A stretch of DNA of 64,000 nucleotides from Telmatactis stephensoni (Eukaryota; Cnidaria; Anthozoa; Actiniaria; Isophelliidae), in NCBI GenBank assembly GCA_029948255.1, contig JALIZF010001939.1, forward strand, positions 2,275,001 to 2,339,000, written 5' to 3'. Within the stretch, counting starts at the first letter, position 1. Each line of letters opens with the position of its first letter. Below the pieces are notes generated by a model. The model was not told the DNA's origin. It saw nothing but the letters and a program-made list of their open reading frames with translations, and made no database searches. The translations under genes and the position numbers were made by a program. Of this stretch, positions 26,226-37,100 are shown piece by piece.

Positions 26226-26904
26226 TTTTGACACAAAAACTTTAGTATCTGAGACTTATAACTATAAATTCAACGTCATGCCTTGCTTCTAACTAGTAAA
26301 GGAATTCTAAATCGTCAAAAATCTGATGTAAAACGCCGTTATAAATAACTACATGAACCGTGTTTTCAAGCTCTTTTCGTCCGCCATATTGCTTCTTGAG
26401 CACATGGAACACACGAGGAATCCTGGAAACGAGTGAATTTTGCGTTACCACAAAGTCACGTAAGATGTTCAATATTTTTTATCCATTTTTATTTTATTCC
26501 TAAAATTTGAACTATTTCGTCTAAGTATTTTGTTAGAGTATAATTTTTTCAGATTTTTTTCGCAAATAACATAAATTTTCGAAGTTTTCATTTTAATTTT
26601 GAATTGTTTACACGTGCGTGACAAAAAGAGACTCTTTGTGTGACGCGAGTTTCCGATCACCTATTGTAAATGCTTGTTTTTGATTGGTTGTTATACAAAA
26701 AGAAACCATAGCTACGACATAAACGCGTGCTACATTACATAAATGACCAATCAGATGGCAGGATTTATGAATGAGCCAATCAAAGAAGAGTATAATTTGA
26801 AGAGCATTGAGCGGGTTTCTTTGAGTGTGTTTGTTGTGCTGTGAAGAATGAGACAAGATTGAACTTGCACATTTATATTTTCTCGCTGAATATCACTTAT
26901 AAAG
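26226..26904. promoter_or_regulatory. Head-to-head promoter region between DDX54 (-) and the RxL-motif gene (+)
   Basis: For the plus gene: CCAAT boxes at 26747-26751 and 26776-26780 (29 bp apart), an inverted CCAAT (ATTGG) at 26683-26687, and TTTGAA at 26796-26801. CCAAT boxes spaced about three turns apart upstream of a CHR (TTTGAA) is the NF-Y/MuvB layout known from G2/M cell-cycle genes. For DDX54: CCGCCATATT at 26381-26390, a YY1-type site (AATATGGCGG on the minus strand), common in promoters of translation genes. Start sites are not determined; the CHR and YY1 readings are inferences from short motifs. Confidence 0.55.
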
Positions 26905-27303
26905 ATGCAGGCAACTGTACAAGTGACTCCACCATTGGACGGCAGATTACCCTATACCAGACACATTTTATGGGCGCCAAAAAAGAAGCAGAGTTATCGT
27001 AAAAGGAATTTTATTCCAGCCGGAAACCGAGTGCATTCGAAGTGCAGGAAACGCTTGGATTTCAACCAAGTAGCTGACTTTGAGGAGTTTCCAAAACCAG
27101 CTCAAGAACCTCCTGTTGTAAACCAGAAGAAAGCTGAAGGGAACAACGGCGTACAAGCAACTCCAAATATCAAACTACCGGTAACTCAAGAAACAGTCAA
27201 ACAAGTTTGCGTTGAAGTTCGTCCATCTTCGAAAGAAGCTCCAGCTCGCGGAACTCATCCACATAGAGCGAAAAGAAAGCTAAATCTCAGCACTTTCCGA
27301 TAG
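26905..27303 (+). CDS. Intronless 132-aa basic protein with two RxL-type motifs; family not recognised
   Basis: The ATG (AAAGATGC) opens a frame to TAG at 27301. The protein is lysine/arginine rich with no signal peptide or membrane segment. Visible motifs: KRLDF (residues 49-53) and RKLNL (124-128), both fitting the [RK]xL-hydrophobic cyclin-docking pattern; two minimal CDK sites, T8-P9 and T86-P87; RHIL (19-22), a minimal D-box; and a basic stretch KKKQSYRKR. The residues 60-110 are low in structure-forming hydrophobics. Together with the CCAAT/CHR promoter this suggests a cell-cycle substrate or regulator, but no known domain is recognised. It is divergent from DDX54 (about 680 bp apart). 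Being single-exon it could also be an old retrocopy, though a promoter of its own and a poly(A) signal argue for a real gene. Confidence 0.7.
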   Translation: MQATVQVTPPLDGRLPYTRHILWAPKKKQSYRKRNFIPAGNRVHSKCRKRLDFNQVADFEEFPKPAQEPPVVNQKKAEGNNGVQATPNIKLPVTQETVKQVCVEVRPSSKEAPARGTHPHRAKRKLNLSTFR

Positions 27304-27486
27304 ATTCCTGAATTACAATATTATTGACTTTGTTCTGGTTTTGAAGGTGAATGAACTTCTCATTCAACTGTTTAAAAAATATAGATTTTTGCTGGCACAA
27401 GGACATGACTCAATCACAAAGGAAGCTCTCTTGCGAAAGTATCTTGACAGACTACAAAACCTTTTGGCCTCTACACTGGTTGTATT

Positions 27487-27492
27487 AATAAA
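27487..27492 (+). terminator. AATAAA polyadenylation signal of the RxL-motif gene
   Basis: AATAAA about 185 bp after the stop codon, followed by a T-rich segment. It is the first canonical signal downstream and gives a transcript of roughly 650-700 nt. Confidence 0.6.
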
Positions 27493-27659
27493 GTTTATTC
27501 CAACTTGTACTGAAAATAATTCAACTTTTCATTCAAATATTGTCAGAAAACTGGATTTTCTGGCATTTTTGCTGACCCCTTCAAGAATTGTACGGAGCAA
27601 GAATTTACACGGGGTTCCCGGTCAGAATCCGAACTTGCTAAAGTAATAAGATAAAAGAT

Positions 27660-27940
27660 TATATAAAGAAGCCTTAATTGTATATATCTATTTGCTTATC
27701 ATTGTAAATTCATCAATGCATGCTATAATGATATTATCAGGAGCTACTGATATTATATATTTTTCTGAATATTGCAATTTATACAAAGCAGCAGCATATC
27801 AATTGTAAAGAATCGAGCAGATTTCATAAAAAACTTTATTTATATATATATATTTTCTGAATATTGCAATTTCTATTAAGCAACAGCAATTTAATTGTAA
27901 AGAGTCAAGCAGATTCATTAAAAGCATAACTTTATCTATA
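27660..27940. repeat. AT-rich tandem duplication (two units of about 90 bp)
   Basis: Two copies of a segment containing TCTGAATATTGCAATTT, a CAGCA run, AATTGTAAAGA and GCAGATT lie at about 27763-27835 and 27855-27925, separated by TATATATA. No gene is seen between here and the element at 28313. Confidence 0.6.
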
Positions 27941-28312
27941 TTCATTTTGTACATTTTTTACTGGACCAGTTGGTAAAAGTTATAGTTTTTATTCAAAAGA
28001 GGTTTCATTGACATACATCCTCATCAAGACATGACTGGAATCAGTTATAGTAACTATATCCTGCCAGCAGAGGCTTCTTTTAGCTTTCCCTAAAATGTAA
28101 ATGGAAGCCTATGCTCACATAGTCTCCCTCGCAGCCATGAGTGTTGCGTGACGAGGCTAAACACAGCTGTGAAGGAGACTAATGCTCACAGTTTGGCAAC
28201 TATTGAGGCCCCTGCATGGGTTAAATTCTCACCAACGTAACTTTAACCCCCCGTAACTTTTGTCATAGTCTGTTGAACTAGACATTTCCCTGAGTGACTA
28301 GTAGAGATTTAA

Positions 28313-29097
28313 AGGGGCGTGTCCTGAAAACTAAATTGCCTCATGTAGCCACCTTAAAGTCCCATGCATTAACATGTAATTTTTTACAATTTAGAATAAA
28401 AGTTGAAATGTAAAAAAAATATTTTCGCAAGTCTGAATCGCAAATTATGACGCTACGTAAGTTCAGCTTTTCCGCCGAAAGACGTCGAAAAACGTTTATT
28501 TGGGCTTCCTGTTGAGAATTTCCGAGGCTCACTGTGGACTAAGCCGAGCTTTTCTGTGACATCAAACACGGGATCGGACTGTAAAAGTATACAAGTTGTC
28601 ACAATTTCGCATTCAGTTATTACTCGCCATTTTTTAAAGATATTCCTTCCACAACCAACAAAACAACATACAATCCTTCAGCATCAAACAAGCGTCGGTC
28701 CCGTGTTTGACGTCACGGCATACCTCGTCCCAGGCTCCTCTTATACTCGGAAATGTGACTGTGCTTTTAGCTTTTTGTGCCAAAAAACAGTATGATAGCG
28801 TAGAAATATCTAGCCCAAATTTTCGAAAAAAGTTATTTGGTATCTTCAACTTTTATTCTAAATTGTAAAAAAATTACATGTTACAAGGACTTTAAGGTGG
28901 CTACATGAGATCTGGAACAAATTTGTTTTTAATTAATTAGTTTTAATTGTTTGTTTTATAGTTATTTTACCTCAGTTATTTTAAGCGCATTAGATCATAT
29001 CCATATGTATAAAGCGCTATATAAGTATTAAATTATTATTATTATTAAATTATTATTATTATTACATGAGGCAGTTTAGTTTTCAGGACACACCCTT
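28313..29097. mobile_element. Large TTAA-flanked foldback (piggyBac-type target site) with a later insertion
   Basis: Termini AGGGGCGTGTCCTGAAAACT and its near-complement are flanked by TTAA at 28309-28312 and 29098-29101. Arms extend about 180 bp inward (GTAGCCACCTTAAAGTCC; TAGAATAAAAGTTGAA). The right arm is interrupted at about 28912-29066 by a segment ending GCGCTATATAAGTATTAAAT plus an ATT run, which looks like the 3' tail of a LINE/SINE. Confidence 0.75.
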
Positions 29098-29647
29098 TTA
29101 AATATACATTACAATTTGGGATAATCGAAAACAAGAAAGTAAAAGTCGTACTCATCGATCATTATACTTTAATTGGTGATTGTCTACTCATATATATTCT
29201 TTCAGAGACAGTATAAACAGCTAACGGTCTCCGCCGTTCATTTGCTTGATTATTTACAGCTATATTTTAAAAAAGTCTGCCTCTACATCTACTTAACTGC
29301 TCTTAATCACTTTCGTATCAAGAAGAGAACCTAATCTAGTTGCACAACGGGTTGATACTTGCAGTCTATCAAAGAAATCGTCATCTAGTGGATAAATTTA
29401 TTCGTGAAAACGCCTTCATTTTATTATTATTGGCTAACGATTGATCACTGTACACAGGAACTCATTCTCCACGTACGTGCGCGTGTCGTGGTGACAAACT
29501 CTGAAAATGCGTACACTGCGAGCAGACTCTGAAGTCTATCCAGATTCAGTACGTAAAGACGAGCCATTAGAATACCCGAACGAGTGGAATGGAGGTGAGA
29601 TTGGAAGGAGAGACGTCAGAGAATGAATAGGAAAAGTAGTGTCCGGG

Positions 29648-29925
29648 GAGCAAGGGTGGCCGAGCAGTTCCTGGACGGAGCATTACATGTGACTTGAGTT
29701 TGTTAGTTCGTTCAGTCTCTTCCTTGCTTTGAGTTCGAGGGTTTTTCTCCTGGTCCTCCGTTTTTCCTCCCTCAGTAAAAATGAACTAGTGAGCTGAGAG
29801 TTGTATGTATAGAATATTAGAATGTAGAGCTAGTGTGTGTGAGTACAGTGTCCCCCACTGAATTAGTGGCGCTAGCGCTTCAACGCATTAGAAACTTAAA
29901 TGAACAGTGGACTTTATATTTTTCT
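29648..29925 (+). mobile_element. tRNA-derived SINE, family A
   Basis: The head GGGTGGCCGAGCAGTTCC is followed by the body TTTTTCCTCCCTCAGTAAAA and the end CAGTGTCCCCCACTGAATTA, GCGCTAGCGCTTC. It lies about 210 bp beyond the 3' end of the adhesion GPCR coding region on the other strand. Confidence 0.75.
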
Positions 29926-30134
29926 TTCTCCCTTAGCTTCTCCACTATCCAACTTGTCCTGACTTTCCGCCCGTCAGCGTATCCTAATAATTCGAGGGAA
30001 GTGGGACGGCTCGAAGTTTACTCTGCCAAAAAAGTTGCAAGCAATAGCTGTATTGGAGGCTCTACTATACTGCAAGCAATATGTTATTTAACTTTATCAA
30101 TTGCGGGGGCCTTATCTAAGCTTATTCTCAATTT

Positions 30135-33100
30135 TCATATTTTGTTGCTACAGTTATTTTTATTTTTATCCTTCCTTGCTGGAGTGGTTGGATGACGGTC
30201 AACAAATGCTGTCTTGATAATGTTCTTCTTTTGTTGAGGAGGGCCAGGTTTTTCCTGGGGGGTTGGTGTGATACTAGGAGTCTTTGGAGAATAGAAGTAG
30301 CGTAGCTTTGCTACAACCTTGGTACGAATCTAAAAAATGAAAAGTTACGTTAACTGATGTGAAATCAAATGTGTCAACTGAATTGCTTAGGCTTGTATTC
30401 TCATAAGAATGTCCACGCGCTTGGTTTGCAGTAAGGAGAAGTGACTTTAATCCCGAGACTTCTAGAACCGTATGAAGCCGTTCTTTGTGAAGAGCGCAGT
30501 GTTCAAATTATGAACTTAAAAATACCAGTCTGTGTTTCTTTTGTTTCCTGTTTACCTCAGTGTTCCTGACACAGTTGAAAAGAAATATCAAAAAGCCCTG
30601 AAAAGGAAAGTTGAGGTCAAGAATAAGATATATGGTTAAAAAGCGCAATTATAAATAGGCGCTAAATGAGAAAGGATCGAAATATTTAAAGTGCGCACGT
30701 AACGTGTGATGGTGCGCATGGGTTTGATTCCTGGAACTCAGAGAACTCAAAGAAATTTAAAAAAATGCAATTTTCAGAATTGTAAACTTCTTTGTTCCCA
30801 TCAATTTATAAGTGAACATTGCACAAGCAGGGATATAAATGCATTAAAATCAGACAAAACAAAGTTGATAGAAGGAATGCTTATATGAAGCCCAGCTACA
30901 TTCATTATTCTGAATTTTTGTTCACTTTTTCCAACCGCGGTTCAAAAACGCGCGAGGAAATTTACTCAAAAACTTGAGTAAACCAGTGCGCGCGTCCACA
31001 GTAACTCACTTATCCGAGTAAATTTACCCAGTTAATTTGACGAAACGTACGCAGTTACTCAGTTATTTGAGTAATAAAGGATACTCAGTTACTCAAATAA
31101 CTTCGAACATTTACTCGGATAAGTAAGTTACTGTGGATGCACCGTTTCTGCAGTGCGTGAACGTGTACAAAACAAAAGCACATATATCAGAAAGGCAATG
31201 AAAACGTTAGCGTCCGGTCAGAATACCCCCTTTTGTCCAAATATCCCTGTGCTCAAACTAAACTTTTCTAACCTGTGTAGAGTTCAATATCGTAAAGATA
31301 TACTGTGCAGCTACGCCCACTTCTGACATAGTTAGTACCCCAAACAGCCATGTGACGCCAAGAAGAGGAAATAGCACTGCACAAGCTTTGGCTGTTTTAC
31401 TATAACAAAATTAAAGGTTGGAGCTATAATTTCGTACAAGTGAATACAATGCATGTGATGGCGTGATTTTCTCCGTTCACCAGCAGTTATGTACTAATAC
31501 TGGTGTGCTTATCATCTAAACCATGCAGTCAATCCGGTTGGAAATTCGTCTGCTTATGGTCAAAGCTAGAGCGGGAAGAAATTTCACTTCCGACAAATGA
31601 TATACTGGCGCGTCATTCGGAAGAACCGCCCTCGAGAATAATCACCTGAAGAAATGGGAGAGGTTGGGAGGGGGGGCGGGGGGGGGGGGGGGGGGAGCTG
31701 TGGAGGGAGGGTTTCTAAATTTCGAGTCATATACTTGCTTCAGATAATGAACTCTCTTCAATTATATCACTCATCACTTATGTAATGCATGCACATTTTA
31801 CCATGATTATGAATTTTCGCTTACGATTATAATTTGTGATGGGAAACGATTGGTATTTTTGAAAGGTGGTCGCATTGTGGTGGTTGTCGCATACAAAAGA
31901 TGGTTGCAAGTGGAAGTTCGATTGTACTTCCAATTTCCAAAATGACACCCCCAAATTGTTTTGGGTTAATATAACTAATATTTGAGACAATATGTAGTCT
32001 ATCATTCTTACCGCATAACATCAAGCTGGGGTGTTGATCCCACGGCCGCTTTATCCATCCGGGACATTTCCCTGATTACATGCAACAGCAAAACTGTGTT
32101 TATCTGAGGGGAAAATGATTTCAATCTTAGTGCGTCAATCAAACTTAAGAAAGAATGTCAGAAGGAATCATATCTGAGCTGAGCTTTGTCGGTCAAAAGA
32201 CCATAATACTAAGAGAGCGAAACTGATATTGATGTACCAGGAAGTTGGCACCATCGCGCGCGCAAACAATGAAATTTGATTGAAACAATTCGTATCTGCG
32301 CGCGCGTAAAAAGTCAAATTCCATTGTTTGAGAGCCTTGCGCGCGCGACATGGCGTCAAACTCTTGCTACTAAAAAATAACTTTTAGCGCCAAGCACATC
32401 GCACAGACATCAATCCGTGAGTTTCGCCCTCTTAGTATTATGAACTCTTGGTCCAACGCTGTTAGTTCGGTCTTGCGCTTTGTTCTTATCATTGTACAGG
32501 AAATGCAAATTTTATATACACTGCATTCTTTCAACATTTACTGGTCACACCCTTACCAGTGTAATGCATAAAACAGGTCCAACAAATGTCCAGGCCAGTT
32601 TGTTCCTAAAGGACAGCCAACAACTGTAGAGGAAGAAAGATATTTTAAATTTATAATGTAAAATATTTTTCGTATGACTGTGAAAACGGCATGGTAACGG
32701 TACGGTTACGGCAAGAATTTCAAATGTTTTAGACATAAAAAAGGTAAAAGACCTTAATATTTTACGTCGGCGGTAACTTGTAATAGTCATCATCTGACTA
32801 ATAAACTTGAAACCGACAATGCGCTCATTTTACCCCCTCTCTCCATCAGTGCCCCGTTTTAAGGGTTTTGAAAGCTGCATGATTAAAGCGACACGAAATG
32901 GAAAAAAGTCGAAACAACATTGTGTGGGATTACTAGGAATCGAACTCCCTCTCGCTCGGGACGCCGCGTAATAACGAACTGAGTCACACTTGCTCCAGCA
33001 CGGACATCACGGTACGGACACGAACACCTTGCGGTGCAGACCGTTTCACGCACAAACGAAAACTGCTCTAATAAATATATGTATGTATTATGTACGCGTT

Positions 33101-33934
33101 ACCGTGTGTCATCAAAAGTACAGTCACAGATGGACAGATGACGTGTATCCACTTACAATTCCTGATGAACAAAGCCTGCAACTCCTTCTTTACTGGTCAG
33201 CGCCGCTCCTATGGTTGCTGTGACAACCACCAATGGGAACCCTTCAATAGAAAAACTGAATATGTTTTTTTTCTTGTACAAATTTATTATATAAAGTATA
33301 TCAATGAAATGCATGCTTTGCTTTGGGGAAACAATAAAGTGTTGTTGCCCGGCAACAATACGCTACATGATGACAAACAATTTGTGCGAAATAACACCGA
33401 TAATATTGAAAACTCATTCCTAACTAAAACAAAACAAGCAAGCAAACATCATCTTTGGTCATGAAATGTCTTTGGCAGAAGTTGCTGTAACCTACCCCAA
33501 GCAAACATATAGTTGGCCAGCATTCCGCCCTCGATATTGAAGACTTTAACTATCCTTAAATACAGCTGAATTCCTTCAATGAGCATCCAACAGAACGCGA
33601 CAAGGTAAAAGTACTGGATTAATGCTGCAACACATGCACAGCCAGTCTGCAATGGAAAATATAAATAATCTTGGCAATGAAAAGGGCGAAAACGCACTGC
33701 GCATGTCAAGAAAAATAGCGGGAAAATGCGCGCGCGTGTTTGCGTTCTTTTGATGAAAATCTTTTACTTTACCGTGTTGTCCGTTGCGTTTATTCCAAAG
33801 ATAAAAGTGATCTGGCCAATTGCGATGGAAATCACGAGATTAAGATGAATCTGTGATAAGTGCGCTTTAACGTTCCTAAAGAAGAAAGAGTTAATCATTT
33901 AATCATTCAATCAATCAATCAATCAATCAGTCAG

Positions 33935-33977
<43 letters not shown>

Positions 33978-34076
33978 GTCAGTCAGTCAGTCAGTCAATC
34001 AATCAATCAATCAATCAATCAAACAATCAATTAAACAAACAATCAATCAATCAATCAATCATTTAATCATTCAATC

Positions 34077-34121
<45 letters not shown>

Positions 34122-37100
34122 GTCAATCAGTCAGTTAGTCAGTCAGTCAGTCAATCAATCAATCAAACAATCAATTAAACAAACAATCAATCAATCAATT
34201 AAATAATCATTCAATCAATCAATCAAATCATTATATATGGATAGATGGTTATATGGCCGGATGATATGATAAAACGCCATTCCAATGGTTTCCTGTTCAT
34301 TTCAGGATAGCGTACTGCAATGCAATTTAATTCAAGAACATTTGACAAGTAACCAACTGTGTTATACTCACACAAAAGCAAAGTGTAGTATTATCGTTAG
34401 AAGGCATCCTATGAGAGACAATGCTAATCCAACGTATGTGATGATGGATAAAATACGTTTGTTGTGATTAGAAATCTTCAATGGAAAACATACATGTGTT
34501 AAAAATATATGAAATTATGCTTACACTCTAAATTTATATGATAATTAATCGAGAATCGTGTGTAATTACAGTAGACATGCACGATGACTTCACAGAATCT
34601 TACGCGAGCTCTGATTGGTTTAAATGTTTTGATGAATATGTGGTGCGCAAAAATTTGATGAAAATAACAGTCGACTTCGAGACTTCCTCTCGTGTTGTAC
34701 TTTTTTGTTCTCACCACATTTTGACGTCATCTGTGCATCTATTAGAGTACAGACGCACGGAAAATGGAATCTATTTGTAAAAATTACAATACCATGCCGT
34801 GCTGTGTCTCAGTGTTTTGATTGGTCAACGATGACGACTTCGTTATCCAGTCAAAACGCTCACAGACACAAAACGGCATAGGTGCACAAAAGACGTCAAA
34901 TTGTGGTGAGAACAACAGTTACGCCACTCGCTTTTGTCTCGTGGCGTACATTTTGACGTCATCTGTGTATCTATTAGAGTACAGACGCACGGAAAAATGG
35001 AATCTATTTGTAAATGAGAAATGCTCTACTGGCTAAATATGGGACTTCGTCAGCACAGAAACAAATGTTACCTAGCTATAGAGTATCTCTCAAATTGACA
35101 TTTAACATGGAAGATATTGTTGCAAAATAAGTAGATTTTTAGAATAATATTTGACAAGAAGAGTGTGGGAAGACTGCTACATTACCGATTCGGCATGTAC
35201 TTGCATCAGCACAGCAAAGTGCGTCAAGTGATTGCACGTGCATTCTGTCATCTTGTTATCGTTTTTAGACAACGAACAACCTTTGGTAGACCATCCACTT
35301 ACTCTTTCTGAACTACAGTGTGTACAACAATAAAATAAATCTCAGAATATCATGATTCAGTGATACTAGGATATATAGAAGCTTGTTCAAAACTAATGAA
35401 TTCCGGCCTCGAGTGACAGCAACATAGACTGAATTTTACCCTGTGTCCATCCCTGCCACAATTGCGAGCAACTTTTGTAGGTTTACGATCCGGTTTTACT
35501 TTGCAACATTTCATGCACTGTCGCGCCCAACATTGCTGAAGTGGACATGCGTTGCAACGGTGCTGCGCACAACGGTTGCAGCAAACGTTTCATAGTGTTC
35601 GCGACATGATTGACAGTGACGAAAGAATAATTAGCTTTTTGTAATACGAGCGTGTTTTAAGTTGGATAGTTTAACTTACGAGGTACAGATCTTTGAATCA
35701 AAATGTAACTGAAGTCTGAGCAACCGAAGGGACACAAATTCGGTAGGTTACTTGTAAGGATTTTGTAAATGTGGTAGAGTGATATCTATAAGCTGTAATT
35801 CGTTTGTATTGTAGTGAACCGCGTTCGCACTCTTACTCATTCTGACGCTGATGTTATGTAACAATGAAATACCTCAAATCACATGGAAATATTTGAGTAT
35901 GAAAAATAAATGATGTTGAGTTATTCAAGATCCGTATGTGTGTGTTCGCGACGTGTTCTAATTGGTTGGAATTAAAAGAAGTGGAATGAACTAAACGATT
36001 CAAAGGAATTTATTCTTAACACATAGTATGTTCGGTTCTTCACTGGATGAAATAACTTACGATTTTACGTAGTCCCAGTATACGCAGTCAGGTTGGATTT
36101 TAAGGTCGGGAGACTAGGAAAAGAAATGAAAAAAATCTGTTAAATGAGAATGAATTCAATGTCTATATTTTCTGACTGCAATATCAAGGTTGCTCTTAGT
36201 CAAATTTTCCTAGCTCGCTTACGTTACGCCCACGTCCCCATTTATCCCGATAACGGATACGTACGGTTTGCGCAACGGTTAGAACTTCCGTCTACACTAA
36301 ACAGGGTTGTTTCTTTGTCTAAGGAGAAGCCACGTCGTTGCAGATTTCGTATATCGAATGGGGAAACGGCACAGTCACCGCAAGGAACAGTTACGGAAGG
36401 AATTTCAAATGTTTTTATAGGCATTACGGCTCAGACGCGGTTACGGTACGGCGCGGTAAGTCTCCCCCTCATACGAAAACGCTCTAGATAGTAAAAAAGG
36501 AGAAAAAAGATGCGTCTTCAAGGTTATTGGGATCAATGTGGTCTGTCTTTATATTCATTAGATGTACATACTTAGCTTCCCAATATTTTTGTTTCCCGTT
36601 AGTGGCAATATTAGATATTAAATGTTATATATAACAGGAAAATACAGCGATATATACTGTACATTTGATATCGTTGACTCAAAACGAAGTTTGACGTTCT
36701 TCTGGAGTCTGTTGACTTTTGGCTTTACACTAAGAGACAAGACTTTTGTCCCAAGTTTTCTTAAAAAAAGAAAAAAATTTATCGTCAGCAAAAAGCTAGT
36801 TGGGCATATGTAGCCATGCATTTGAAATGTGGTTAACGCTAAATAAATTCTGGGTTAAAATCAATGGTTTTCTTTAGATTTAATCCTGGGTTAGCGCTAA
36901 TCTCTCAACAACGCGTGCAGGTTTCTTGTAATAATATGCAATCATATTTCGATGTTTCTACATACTTTTTTGAGAGGTTGAAGGACATCTCTTTTAGATA
37001 AAGGTGAAGATCTTTATACAATAAGCTGACGACAATGCTATCTAAAAATGAATCACATGGATGCGTGCATAGATTAGATAATTTTAATTAGTATAGTAAT

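Noticed and set aside
26052..26234. DDX54 start three codons upstream (GTG at 26234)
   Set aside because: A nuclear animal gene would use the ATG at 26225; the upstream codons are GTG-TCA-AAA.
33895..34230. CRISPR-like regular repeats
   Set aside because: A simple AATC/AGTC microsatellite in an animal intron, with no unique spacers.
35440..35600. Cysteine-like or histidine-rich exon candidate between GPS and GAIN exons
   Set aside because: No acceptor/donor pair in the right phase, and the 36061 to 35312 junction already gives a continuous CVYWDYVK to WSTKGC sequence.
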